A DNA stretch of 64,000 bases from Pogonophryne albipinna. Taxonomy: Eukaryota; Chordata; Actinopteri; Perciformes; Artedidraconidae. The DNA lies in NCBI GenBank assembly GCA_028583405.1, contig JAPTMU010000122.1, positions 373,784-437,783 on the forward strand, read 5' to 3'. Shown one piece after another: positions 35,881-47,960 of this stretch. Position 1 is the first letter of the stretch; the number at the start of each line of letters is the position of its first letter. The translations under genes and the position numbers were made by a program. Below the pieces are notes generated by a model that was not told where the DNA came from, did not search any database, and saw only the letters and a list, made by a program, of their open reading frames with translations.

Positions 35881-36242
35881 ACGCCCGGTACTGATTCGGC
35901 AGTCGACCGCAGGGTCTGCATCCCACGATGTATTAGTACTTAAGCCCGGCAGTGACTCCGGCATTCTCATCATGTCCCCGTGTTAATCTCTCATTTCCTC
36001 CATAGATCTCTGCAGTCAGCCGGTAAGGTAAGAAATGCTTCACATCTCAGTACTTCATACTTCACTTCTTTTGGGGGTTCATCGGAGCGGTTTTCCCCTC
36101 CTGAATGATCATCCTGCAAACCGGGGCCTAATCGCCAAACATCATTCCATCCACTTGTTGTAATCCGTCAATCACTATTCCTTCATAATATGTGTCCCTG
36201 TAATAAACATGTATTTCATACATCATGTCTCTCCTGATTGAA
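35881..36242. other. Tail of the insertion, non-coding
   Basis: Contains AATAAACATG at about 36202 and a possible donor-like GGTAAGGTAAG near 36025. No coding sequence is recognised. Confidence 0.4.
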
Positions 36243-37884
<1,642 letters not shown>

Positions 37885-38965
37885 ATGCCAGGATTGTGGT
37901 GCATGTAGTTTATGAGAAGGTCTTAGTTTGTGTACATCACTTCTTCGGTTACTTGGAATGTATATTTACTATTGTCAGGTCCAACTGTGAACGTTTGCCG
38001 TTCACATGCATGCAGGTTATTGTGGTTTTTAGTATTGTATGTGTTGAATTAGGACATGTTGCATTTATATTCCGTCCTTTTATCCAGAGACAGAAAGCCT
38101 GAGTCAGTCTGTGAACTCCTGTTTGAATAACTGAGACAGGCCAGACCTTTGCTGCATGTAGTGTATGTGGAGGGGAGATATTCCCAGCACAATATTGTCA
38201 CGTACAACCCTAGGAGATGTTACAATACACATGCATGCATGCAGGCTGATTTTGTATTAATATATGAATATTGAGTAACATACGTTGTTTTATTGTTAGT
38301 ACCTTGACACAGGTAGATAATCATACTGTATACATGTGTATACTGCTTCTGCATGCAAGTATTTGTGCAAATATATTTAAAATAAGGAAAGAATATATTC
38401 TCACTTATATTTGACTTACTTCAAATGAGATGATATTGATTATTGTCTGCTTGTGACCTTTCCTTAAGTCTTGCTTCTCCTTTCTGTAACTCTTGTTCTT
38501 TCTATGAATGTGTTCTCTGTTCAGGCCGACTTGCAAACATGAAGGAGGCAATGTGTAGGAGTGTGGAATAATGTTTAAATCAATGTGAATTACCATGTTG
38601 GTGGTTCATGTAGTTTATGAGACTTTTTTCCTGCCCTTCATTTGTGTGCTTCTCTTCTCCAGCTACCTGAAGTTAAATTCTATATTGTCAAGTACAAGTG
38701 TTAGGAAGGTTGTAATTCACATGCACGCAGGCTTATTGTGTTTTTGCATTACTGTAGGTGTTGAATTACGACATTTTCCTTTGAACATTTCCCTTATTGT
38801 GCATTTATATTCCCCCTTTCTTCGCAGATATAGAGAGCCTGAATAAGTCTGTGAACTACTGTATGTGGAGGTGAGATTTTCCCAGATGTTATATTTAACA
38901 TGGTCACATACAACTGTTGGAGATTGCATGCAGGCTGATTTTGTATTAATATCTGAAATGTAGCT
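37885..38965 (+). repeat. Diverged tandem duplication upstream of the 39-kb OR
   Basis: Landmarks of 37885-38270 recur in order about 700 bp downstream at 38570-38965: GTAGTTTATGAGA, CACATGCAYGCAGG, GTGTTGAATTA, GCATTTATATTCC, AGAAAGCCTGA / AGAGAGCCTGA and GCAGGCTGATTTTGTATTAA. The second copy ends about 50 bp before the receptor start. It may hold promoter or 5' exon sequence, as fish ORs can have upstream non-coding exons. Confidence 0.75.
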
Positions 38966-39015
38966 AACAACATCTCATTAACAGTTCCTGTATTGTTCCT
39001 CTCTTTGGAGCAGAC

Positions 39016-39962
39016 ATGAAGAGCAACAGCAGCCTGAACCCTCCCTACTTTCAGTTGACTCTGTTTGCAGACTTTGGGCCCCTCAGATACCTGTTCTTCA
39101 TCTTGTGTCTGTTCATCTATGTGACTATAGTCTCTGCTAACATGGTCATTATTCTGGCAGTGTTCCTGGAGAAGTCTCTGCATCAGCCCATGTATATTTT
39201 CATCAGCTGTCTGTGTGTAAACTCTCTGTATGGCTCAGCTGGATTCTTCCCCAGGTTCCTGCAGGACATCCTCTCTGACTCTCATTTGGTCTCACGTCCA
39301 TTATGCTTTATTCAGATGTATGTTATTTACACCTATGCTTGCTGTGAGCTGACCATCCTCACCATCATGGCCTACGATAGGTTCATTGCTATCTGTCAGC
39401 CCTTACACTACCACAGTAAAATGACCTTCAAATGGGTGCAGGTTCTTGTGATCGTTGCTGTTTTATACCCAGTGTGTATTATTGGCTTCTTATACTCTAT
39501 CTTACTGTTAGATTACCGCTGTGTGGAAACAAACTGAACCGGATGTTCTGCTCTAACTGGCCTGTGGTGCAGCTCTCCTGTGTGGACACCACTCCAAACA
39601 ACATAGCTGGTCAGTTTCTCCTGGTGACGACCATCTTCATCCCCGTGTTCTTCGTCCTTTACACATATCTACGGATTCTGCTGGTCTGCAGCAGGAGATC
39701 GTCTGAATTCAGAGGAAAGGCGTTACAAACCTGCCTGCCTCACATCATCTCCTTTTTGACCTACTCCATCTCTCTCTTCCTCGAGGTGTCTCTGACTCGA
39801 TTTGAGGCTGATCAACTGAATCCAAGCATCGCAGTTATTTTGTCTTTAGCGTATCTGATCATTCCCCCCCTCAATAACCCTATCGTGTATGGCCTGGGTC
39901 TGCCTCAAATCAAAGGAGTCGTGTTAAGATTTCTGAAGAAGGGTCCTGCTGCTGAAATATAA
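39016..39962 (+). pseudogene. Olfactory receptor with a single frameshift
   Basis: A full-length OR, unlike the 15.2-kb receptor in sequence. The first frame (39016-39534) gives MKSNSSLNPPYFQLTLFADF with an NSS glycosylation site, LHQPMYIFISCLCVNSLYGS, and MAYDRFIAICQPLHY at helix 3. It is cut by a stop after helix 4. The next frame (to 39962) continues seamlessly with RLPLCGNKLNRMFCSNW (extracellular loop 2), RGKALQTCLPHIISF (helix 6) and LIIPPLNNPIVYGL (helix 7). The switch fits a one-base loss near 39500-39508. Apart from that single change the gene looks functional, so it is either a very young pseudogene, a segregating allele or a sequencing error. Confidence 0.9.
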
Positions 39963-41299
39963 AAGGAATATGTTGACCATGTTAGATTGTGTTTCCTATC
40001 ATAATTATTTAAAGGGATACATGATTAGATAGAGATCAACATAAAGCACAACAACAATATTGTATATGCTTGATTTAACTTGATTTGGCTTGAATTTCCC
40101 TCAAATGTTAAAATATCACTATTCTGTTAAATGTAATAGATTTAAAGTTAGAACACACATTATGTGCTGCCTCTTCATGCATATTTAAGGTCAATATTAA
40201 AATGTATTTTTTTAACATGTCCTCATAAAAAGTAGATTTGACAGGAATTCAGGTGTACTGTATGTTAGGCATTGTGATGTTACACCACTTACTGTTGTTA
40301 TTGTGTTTTAATATTTGGTTGTGAATCATTCTCCCTTTGTTACTATAATGAAAATGTAATGATGATGTAATATATTCAATAAACAACAGTCTACAGCCAT
40401 GTGAGTCCCTGCTTTTTCACCTTCACTTAAATTAAATGCTATTGTTAGCCATTTGGAACATGTTAAACCTTGAAGCATGCTAACATTAGCTAATTATCAG
40501 TGCAGCTGTGGATTATGGGAACTATCAAGCTTTCTATGTTTGGCCCCCTGCCTTAACTTTAATGTTATACGTACAGTAAATTACAAAGATCGGCAGTTTT
40601 TTGTCCAAAACGTTTGCCTTGGTGAACTATTTTTGCAAGAACATATTTTGTCAAATGTTAGTAAGATTGGTCACTTTCCATGCAGGTTTAGTGTGAATGT
40701 GCTGTTTTTAAAAGAAAGTGGTTTGCATTAACATTTTTAATGTATCTATGATAGAAGTAGAATAAACACTAAATAACCAAATATAATATCACAAAAAGCG
40801 GGCCTGAAACCTGAGAGCTGACATTCACTTTTAGGACTAAACTTGACAGTTTTTCTTCTGGTCTTGGGTCAAAATGTTTATTTTCAAAAATATATTACCT
40901 TCCACGAAATTACATATGGAAATTGCTTCTGTTGTCCCAGTTTTATTAATTTGATTAACAAGACAACTTTCAGGGATTTTCACTAACAGCTGGCCTACTC
41001 CAGATACAATGCACTTTTCAACAGCTCACCTCTGGCTGGCAGATGACCATCACCAGTGCTCCAACCCCATACACAACCCGATGGGCCCAAGCCCGTGCTA
41101 CAAACGAAATATATACAAATGTACAGTATTTAAAAAAACCTGAGCCAGCAGGACAGCCAGACGCTCTCTTCGGCCTCTGTAAGCTTAGGCGCAAGACGCT
41201 ACCTAGAGCTTCACTGGCCCTGCAAGATGCTAATGCCAGTGATCACAGGGGTTTAAGGAGCCGCTCCAGCTAGCCTGCTGGACGCGAGGCCAACTGACA
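39963..41299. other. Non-coding; nothing certain
   Basis: AATAAA at 40379 could serve as the poly(A) signal of the OR at 39016. The rest to 41.3 kb has no supported gene. From about 41040 the base composition rises towards that of the neighbouring DIRS element, to which it may belong. Confidence 0.4.
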
Positions 41300-41976
41300 G
41301 GTTCAAGTGGCACCCCCACACAGGCCACTCACAGCCGGGTTACAAGTTGGGAAACCATAGACAATATCTAGCGCTGGCTAGCACGCAAAACCAACTCCCC
41401 AAAGGGAGCGGATGAAGCCTTCTCGCCGCAGGCCCAAGGACCGCGTCCATGCTCCTGGTGAAGGTGCGAGGGGCCAGCGAGATCCCAAAGGGGAGGACAC
41501 AGAATTCGAAGATCTTGTCCTTGCAGAACTGTAGGAACCGCCTGTGACCCTCCCAGATGGGAATCTGAAAGTAGGCGTCCCTGAGGTCTATGGTGGAAAA
41601 CCTATCGCCTGCCTGGATTGCCTGCCTCACCCTGGGAATTGTCAAATGTTTAACTTCAGGTGCCAGAGAAACCGGTTGAGGCCACCGAGGACCAGGATTG
41701 GTCTTAGTCTCCCATCCTTTTTGGGGACGAGGAAATAGCGGGAATAGAACTCAGCCCGCCGATCCCCTGGCAACACCTCCCTGACTGCACTTTTCGCTAG
41801 GAGGGTGGAAAACTCCATCCGTAACACCTCTGTGTGCCGCGGGTCCGTCACTGACGAAACCGTCACTGATCTCGCCATAGGGGGAAGTCCGAGCAAACTG
41901 AAGCCGGTAACCCTGGGTCATGGATGAGACCACCCAGTGGTCCGTGCTCAGAGCTGTCCAAACCATGCGACGGGCT
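41300..41976 (-). mobile_element. DIRS-type retrotransposon 2, RT portion
   Basis: The minus strand encodes the N-terminal junction piece (WTALSTDHWVVSSMTQGYRL at about 41900-41960) and the RT front (EFYSRYFLVPKKDGRLRPIL) at 41642-41896. After a frameshift it continues with TIDLRDAYFQIPIWEGHRRF and FCVLPFGISLAPRTFTRSMD at 41340-41645. These are DIRS/tyrosine-recombinase retroelement RT motifs. The catalytic block onward is lost. An LTR element splits this copy from its upstream gag part at 44795-45230. Confidence 0.85.
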
Positions 41977-42409
41977 TGTCACGATTCTTATGTCATGTCA
42001 CGGTTTTAGTTTTGTGTCTGGTAATGGGTTTTGTTTTGCTGTTCTTTTCTCCCTGTGTTTTCCTCCCTGTCGTTAGTTTCCCTGGTGTGTCTGATTGTCT
42101 AATTGTGTTCACCTGTTGCCCTTGTGTTTCTGCCTCCCCTGCCCGGCTGTTTCTCGTCTCGTGATTACCCCTCCCTGTATTTAGTCTTGTCTCTTCCTGT
42201 GTTCCCCTGTCGGTTCATTGTTTGTCTTTCATGTCTCCCTTCATGTTGGTCACAGTCACCTTTTGTTTGGATGCTACCTCGTGCTACATTACCTGTTCAT
42301 GGATTCATGTTTTTCAGCATTTGTAAATAAAGCTCGCCTTTTGTTTCATTTTGAAACCCGCTTCCCTCCTCAATCTGCATTTGGGTCCTATTTTTCCCCA
42401 ACCCTGACA
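41977..42409 (+). repeat. Left LTR of the 2.8-kb element
   Basis: 433 bp, TG...CA ends. AATAAA at about 42327 fits a poly(A) signal for the element's transcript, as does the equivalent place in the right LTR. Confidence 0.93.
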
Positions 42410-42410
42410 G

Positions 42411-42636
42411 AATGAACCGATTAAATATGGACCCAGCAGATGATCCATTTGAAGTTGAGTTGTATTCATTTACCTACTTGCTGGCTTGCAGCTATGGTAA
42501 ATGGAGGGGAGCAACCAGTGTGGAGCAAAAGAGGGCTGCCCTGGCAGAGGCGTACCAGAGGGCAACAGAGAAACCAGGGTTAGTGAAGTTCTTACCTGGC
42601 TGGATTATGGACTTCCTCCAGACATGCGTTTCCTGA
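42411..42636 (+). CDS. Short gag-like N-terminal frame of the LTR element
   Basis: Starts right after the left LTR. MDPADDPFEVELYSFTYLLA is followed by a helical stretch (RAALAEAYQRATEKPGLVKF) and a stop after about 74 codons. The MDPAD start and position just inside the LTR resemble gag starts of fish Gypsy elements. Downstream the gag is replaced by tandem arrays. No zinc knuckle is visible. Function is not assignable. Confidence 0.55.
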
Positions 42637-43069
42637 ACTGCTAGCCCCAGGCATGCTAACCCCCTACCTGCCACAGTTCCCAACCTAACCTCGAGAACGC
42701 TTTTGATGGGTCTCGTCTGTCTTTTGGAGGTCCACGGAACCTCCAAAAGACCTCTAAGAAGCGTAAGGTCAGGAAGCCAGCTCGTACTCGGGTACCGGCC
42801 CCAGCAGACATGGTCCCTGCTCCAGAACCGGACCTTACGGCCATGTTTCCGTGCTCCATTGCCGGCCCACACAGTCATGGTACCGTGCTCCAGTACCATC
42901 CCACACAGCCATGCTTCCGTGCTCCATTACCTGGCTCACACAGCCAGGGTCCAGGCTTCTGTTCCGTGCCCAACAGCCATGGATTCCGGCTCCAGAACCG
43001 GCCCCAGCAGCCATGGTTCCGGCTTCAGTATCGGCCCCGACTCCAGATTCGGCTCCAGTACTGGCTCTC

Positions 43070-43330
43070 CGGCCGACGCCAGCTCCCTGTGTCCTGTCGG
43101 CGTACCGGCCGACTCCAGCCCCTCATCTCCTGTTGGCTCTCCGGCCGACGACAGCTCCCCGTGTCCTGTCGGCGTACCGGTCGACGCCAGCTCCCCGTGT
43201 CCTGTCGGCGTACCGGCCGACGCCAGCTCCCCGTGTCCTGTCGGCGTACCGGCCGACGCCAGCTCCCCGTGTCCTGTCGACGTACCGGCCGACTCCAGCA
43301 CCTCGTGTTCTGTCGGTGTACCGACCGTCT
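43070..43330 (+). repeat. 36-bp tandem array
   Basis: Unit GACGCCAGCTCCCCGTGTCC plus TGTCGGCGTACCGGCC, about seven copies, encoding DASSPCPVGVPA in one frame. Confidence 0.92.
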
Positions 43331-43780
43331 CAAGTCCCGTCTCAAGTCCCCTCTCGAGTCACCTCTCGAGTCCCCTCTGAAGTTTCCTCTCGAGTACCCT
43401 CTCGAGTTCCTTCTCAGGTCCCCTCTCGAGTCTCTTCTCAAGTTTCCTCTCGAGTCCCCTCTCGAGTCACCTCTCGAGTCCCCTCTCGAGTTCCCTCTCC
43501 AGTCTCCTCTCGAGTCTCCTCTCGAGTCCCCTCTCCAGTTCCTTCTCGAGTCTCCTCTCGAGTTCCCTCTCAAGTTCCCTCTGGAATCCTCTTTCAAGTC
43601 ATCTCTCGAGTTCCCTCTCAAGTCACCTCTCAAGTCTCCCCTCGAGTTCCCTCTCAAGTCTCCCCTCGAGTTCCCTCTCGAGTCTCCTCTCGAGTTCCCT
43701 CTCGAGTCTCCTCTCGAGTTCCCTCTCAAGTCCCCTTTCAAGTCCCTTTTCAAGTCACCTCTCGAGTCCCTACTCAATGT
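43330..43780 (+). repeat. 12-bp tandem array with CTCGAG core
   Basis: About 37 copies of CTCGAGTYYCCT with CTCAAG variants. Each unit carries an XhoI-like hexamer. Confidence 0.92.
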
Positions 43781-43789
43781 CCTGGTCCG

Positions 43790-44110
43790 TTGGAGGTTCC
43801 GCTGGGGGTCCTGCCAACTCCGTGTCCTGTCCCTTTGGGGGTCCCGCCGACTACTCTTCTGCCGGGGGTCCTGCCAACCCTATGTCCTGTGCCGTTGGAG
43901 GCCCCGCCGACTACTCTTCTGCCGGGGGTCCTGCCAACCCTATGTCTTGTGCCGTTGGAGGTCCCACCGACTACTCTTCTGCAGGGGGTCCTGCCAACCC
44001 TATGTCCTGTGCTGTTGGAGGCCCCGCCGACTACTCTTCTGCCGGGGGTCCTGCCAACCCTATGTCCTGTGCCGTTGGGGGTTCCGCCGATACCTGCTCC
44101 GCCGGCTTTC
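43790..44110 (+). repeat. 60-bp tandem array
   Basis: Unit beginning CCGACTACTCTTCTGCCGGG, about five copies with few differences. Confidence 0.92.
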
Positions 44111-44358
44111 CTGCCAACATCATGTCCTGTACTGTTTTGGGTCCCATCGACACCAGCCCTTGCTCCATCGTGGGTCCCACTGACACCAGCCCATGTTCCG
44201 TCCAGGGTCCCGTCTACGCCTGACCCGCCAGGGGTTCCACCAGCTCCTGCCCGTCCTTGTGCCCGGCCCTCTGAGTTCCCCAGCCGCGGCCCTCGCCCTC
44301 GGGCCCGGCCCCCTGACTTTAGGGACGTCTAGAATCCGTCCCTTGAGGGGGGGGGTTC

Positions 44359-44789
44359 TGTCACGATTCTTATGTCATGTCACGGTTTTAGTTTTGTGTC
44401 TGGTAATGTTTGTTTTTTTGCTGCTCTTTTCTCCCTGTGTTTTCCTCCCTGTCATTAGTTTCCCTGGTGTGTCTGATTGTCTAATTGTGTTCACCTGTTG
44501 CCCTTGTGTTTCTGCCTCCCCTGCCCGGCTGTTTCTCGTCTCGTGATTACCCCTCCCTGTATTTAGTCTTGTCTCTTCCTGTGCTCCCCTGTCGGTTCAT
44601 TGTTTGTTTCATGTCTCCCTTCATGTTGGTCACAGTCACCTTTTGTTTGGATGCTACCTCGTGCTACATTACCTGTTCATGGATTCATGTTTTTCAGCTT
44701 TAGTAAATAAAGCTCGCCTTTTCTTTCGTTTTGAAACCCGCTTCCCTCCTCAATCTGCATTTGGGTCCTATTTTTCCACAACCCTGACA
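44359..44789 (+). repeat. Right LTR of the 2.8-kb element
   Basis: 431 bp, same ends as the left LTR, followed directly by the second GGGCT target copy. Confidence 0.93.
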
Positions 44790-44794
44790 GGGCT

Positions 44795-45230
44795 GTGGTG
44801 ATGCGAGGGCAGGCTGGGTCCTTGCTGGCGTCAGGAGGAAGGCTGCGGCTGCCGGGAACCATGGCCCCGAGCCCTGTCACCGCGCCGACCTGCCTGTCTT
44901 CGCCTGCTCCGCCAAGAGTCTTCCAAGTAGTTCCTCAGGTCCTCAGGGGGTTGCCTAGGGTATACAGCTTGAGCGGTTGATGACTTACACCCACCCCGGC
45001 AGCGGCCAAAGGTACGGGAGATACTCCCGAGTACAACGGCGGGCCTCCTGAGCTTGTCGCAGCAGGACACTGGCCTCCTGGCCAAACATGGCTGATGGCT
45101 CTACCGGCAGTTTCATAAGACAGGCTCGGTCCTCCTGCTGCAGCCTGGACTGAAAGAATGAAAAGAAGCTCGTCTCTGCGAGTCACAAGACAGGAGCTGA
45201 TTGGTGGTCCTGCTTTGCATTCACAGAGGG
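44795..45230 (-). mobile_element. DIRS-type retrotransposon 2, gag-side portion
   Basis: The minus strand carries the part upstream of the RT (PPEDLRNYLEDSWRSRRRQA, GAMVPGSRSLPPDASKDPAC). It reads in frame into the RT side when the LTR insertion and one TSD copy are removed. The upstream end decays near 45230. Confidence 0.7.
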
Positions 45231-45429
45231 CCCGCTATAGTAAAACAAAGAGAGAGTAATGTCAAGTGACAGTACAATTGACCAATCATAGCTTCCCTCG
45301 AAATGGGTGGGCTTTATTATCGCAGACTTTATGACAAGTTCCGGCCCGCTGTGCTGCCAAGTTTATGCATGTGTTATAACAACAGGTCAAGCTAGGCGGA
45401 AGTAGCTAATTAGCATACGTTCATTCACG

Positions 45430-46095
45430 ATGGCTCATGTCAGTGATAGTGATGACATCGTTGCAAAACTACCAACCGAGTCATTTTCAAGAATGAGTTA
45501 CACTGATACATTGGAGTTATTTACCAATGGGCGACCAACAACACGGCTTAATTTAGCTCAAAAAACCAAACGGTTCGAGAGGCATTTTAATATTGACAAT
45601 TACGCCAGATACAACTGGATGACCGGATCAACCAGGGATCCAAAGCTTTACTGCTGGGATTGCTTGCTTTTTGGAGCGGACAGTGGGTCATGGGCCAGAG
45701 ATGGATATTCTGATTTAGGAAGTTTATCCAAATCAGCACATCGCCATCAGAATGCTTCAGGTCACCTCAGAGCTACTATTCGCCTTAAAACATTTGGGGA
45801 CACCAGGATAGAGCTCCAGCTGGATGAGCAACAATGCCGGGATGTCATCGCTCATAATGAAAAGGTGAAGAGGAACCGAGGAATTTTGAAACGCCTCATA
45901 AATTGTGTGGTGTACTTGGGCAAGCAGGAGTTGCCGTTCCGAGGTCACGATGAGAGTGTAACTTCATCAAACAAGGGGAATTACATAGAGTTGCTGGATT
46001 TAGTGGCAGAATATGACAGCGACCTGCACACACACCTCGCCACATCAACACTCTTTACCGGCACGTCTTCGAGGATTCAGAATGACCTAATCAGC
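45430..46095 (+). pseudogene. hAT-like transposase / ZMYM1-like, N-terminal part
   Basis: An open frame from MAHVSDSDDIVAKLP. It includes a TTF-type zinc-finger region (RYNWMTGSTRDPKLYCWDCL, LFGADSG, SAHRHQNASGH) and then the DUF4371-type start (KGNYIELLDLVAEYDSDLH, then HLATSTLFTGTSSRIQNDLI). This architecture is shared by fish hAT transposases and ZMYM1-like proteins. LINE sequence interrupts it at about 46096; it resumes at 47430. Without the insertion the two parts join logically (IQNDLISAV to ITDSMKKELRK). Confidence 0.82.
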
Positions 46096-47430
46096 GCTGT
46101 TGCTTGTTGTTTTCAAAGCCCTAAATGGGCTGGCTCCGGCCTATGTAGCCGAACTCCTCCATCGCTACACCCCAGCCAGAGCCTTAAGGTCGGCTGACCA
46201 GCTGCTGCTGATAGTGCCCAAGACCAGGCTAAAAACCCGAGGGCACCGAGCATTCGCAGCAGCGGGCCCGAGGCTCTGGAACACTCTGCCCCTCAATGTG
46301 AGATTGGCCCAGACATTAGGGTTTTTTAAATCAACACTTAAAACTCACTTCTTCTCTCTGGCCTTCTAGCCTTTCCTTATCAAGCTCCACTTTTGTGGAA
46401 TCAGCTTCCAGTTTGTGTTTCGGGCGGCCGACAGCCTATCCGTTTTAAGAGTACGCTTAAGACCTTCCTTTTGATAAAGCTTATAGTGCTTTGACGCAGA
46501 TACGCTGTGCCTCTTCACCTACATTTTGGTTCTTGCTCTTTCACTTAAATCCTAAAAACTTGGATCTTATTTTGAAAACTAAGGTTATTACTACTCTTTC
46601 TATTTTTTCTTTATCCAAAACCTTTTCCCTCCATGACCTCACAAGGTTTTATTGGAGGGAAACAGCTTTGCAGAGGGGGTCTTATTCAATGCAGGGGAGT
46701 GTTATGCCGTAGTCACAGCGTACCTCCTTATCTCTCACCTATTCCAACTAAGGCCCCAGTGGGGACCTTGCTTCCTGCGTGTGCCTGTCTGTGTATTTGC
46801 ATGTTCCGATTAACCGAGCCTCCCCCAAATTTTCTTTTTCTTTTGTGTCTATATCTACGCCGGGATCCGGAGTCGAGGCTGATCCTCTTGCTGTGGTCCT
46901 GTGCCCTGGATCCTCTATCCTGAGTTCTGGATTAAGTCGTGGACTTCGGGTCGTGGCTGAACCTGTCTCTGCGGTCCTGCCTGGGTCTCGTCATGCTGCT
47001 TCCCTGATGGCTCCCACAGGATTGTTGACATCCCCGTGGATTCATCTTCTTATTATAGACACATGTATTTCCAAACATTTGGTCTACCTACGCTGTAAAA
47101 TGTATTATCTTTTCGATTTACACCCGGCATCTATTGCACGTCTGTCCGTCCTGGGAGAGGGATCCCTCCTCTGTTGCTCTCCCTGAGGTTTCTCCCATTT
47201 TTTCCCCTTAAACTGTGGGGTTTTCTCCCAAAGTTTTTCCTTGTACGATGTGAGGGTCTAAGGTCAGAGGGTGTCATTTTCTCATTCTGATATTCTGCAC
47301 AAATTGTGCTGTTGTATTTACTGTATAGTGTCCGTACAGTACGGTAATTATTCTATGTACAGCACTTTAGCTTGACCAAAAATCGTTTTAAAAATGTGCT
47401 ATATAAATAAAACCTGATTTGATTTGATTA
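46096..47430 (+). mobile_element. LINE E 3' sequence inserted in the hAT transposase
   Basis: Begins with an RT C-terminus (VVFKALNGLAPAYVAELLHR, ARALRSADQLLLIVPKTRLK, LWNTLPLNVR) ending at 46368. It is followed by a second, different RT end (LWNQLPVCV-like codons at 46395-46480) and a 3' UTR with the AATAAAACCTGATTTGATTT tail at 47406-47428. Two LINE 3' ends are therefore joined here, probably by one insertion into another. The latter tail matches the nested copy at 2376-2779. Confidence 0.8.
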
Positions 47431-47957
47431 ATAACAGATAGCATGAAAAAGGAGCTGAGGAAGGCACCTTTTGTGGCGGTCATGTTGGATGAAAGAACAG
47501 ACATTAGCAACGTGGCGCGGATGTCATGTGCTTCGATATGTCACTGAAGATGGGATAAAAGAGCGTTTTTTCAAGTACGAAGATGTGACAGAGGACAAAC
47601 GAGCAGAAGCCATAGCTACACGGCTGCTGGAGTTCCTGAGGGAGAGTGGCTGTATTGAAAAAGCGGTCGCGCAGTGCTACGATGGAGCAGCTGTTATGGC
47701 CTCTGGATTGAATGGGGTGCAAGCGAAAGTTAAGGAAACAATTCCAAAGGCCCTTTTCATTCACTGCTATGCTCACATCTTAAATCTCGTCTTGGCAAAG
47801 GGAGCTTCCAAGATAAGAGAGTGTAAGGTCTTCTTCTCCCACCTCTCTGGCTTGGCCACCTTTTTCAGCCGCTCAGCAAAGCGCACCAAGCTACAGGATG
47901 ATATTTGCCAGCATAGGATTCCACGGGTAGCTCCTACTCGCTGGTGCTTTCATTCTT
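47430..47957 (+). pseudogene. hAT-like transposase, catalytic core part
   Basis: Continues the transposase (ITDSMKKELRKAPFVAVMLD, with a frameshift near 47510). It covers the first catalytic Asp region, the RYVTEDGIKERFFKYEDVTE segment, VAQCYDGAAVMASGLNGVQA with the second acidic site, and HCYAHILNLVLAKGA, the Cys-His helix typical of hAT cores. It stops where the hairpin sequence begins at 47961; the C-terminal dimerisation (hATC) domain is missing. Confidence 0.82.
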
Positions 47958-47960
47958 GCA

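Larger units (their letters stand above)
30463..36242. mobile_element. Putative 5.8-kb insertion carrying a 45-bp satellite
   Basis: This segment separates two halves of repeat R that are continuous at 61.2-62.4 kb. It starts with a CpG-rich leader (30463-31500) with open frames I do not recognise. Next come a hAT-like miniature element, a LINE 3' end, a pair of diverged direct repeats, the 45-bp satellite (32636-35880) and a tail with AATAAA at about 36202. No LTRs, terminal inverted repeats, RT or transposase are visible. It could be one large non-autonomous element or several events at one site. Confidence 0.5.
42703..44332 (+). other. Low-complexity Pro/Ser/Arg-rich open interior of the LTR element
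   Basis: Three plus-strand frames remain open for 148-493 codons, because the arrays have periods divisible by three (36, 12 and 60 bp). The longest (42851-44332) reads as Pro/Arg/Ser-rich peptide repeats such as RVPSRVSS. It ends at GTCTAG just before the polypurine tract. Whether any frame is translated cannot be judged from the sequence. Confidence 0.4.
41977..44789 (+). mobile_element. Complete non-autonomous LTR retrotransposon with 5-bp TSD
   Basis: Two LTRs (41977-42409 and 44359-44789) begin TGTCACGATT and end CCTGACA. They differ at roughly fifteen positions by eye. The 5-bp target-site duplication GGGCT lies at 41972-41976 and 44790-44794. A polypurine tract (GAGGGGGGGGG, 44345-44355) precedes the right LTR. 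The interior has a short gag-like frame and three different tandem arrays, but no protease, RT, RNase H or integrase, so it must be mobilised by another Gypsy-like element. It inserted in the DIRS element 2 coding sequence, whose frame reads across the empty site (ITTA-RRMVWTALSTDH). Confidence 0.93.

Noticed and set aside
42851..44332. Large proline/arginine-rich host gene
   Set aside because: It lies wholly between paired LTRs with a TSD and consists of three tandem arrays.
45430..47957. Domesticated ZMYM1-like host gene
   Set aside because: The frame is split by LINE sequence, has a frameshift near 47510 and lacks the C-terminal domain, so a dead hAT transposase is simpler.
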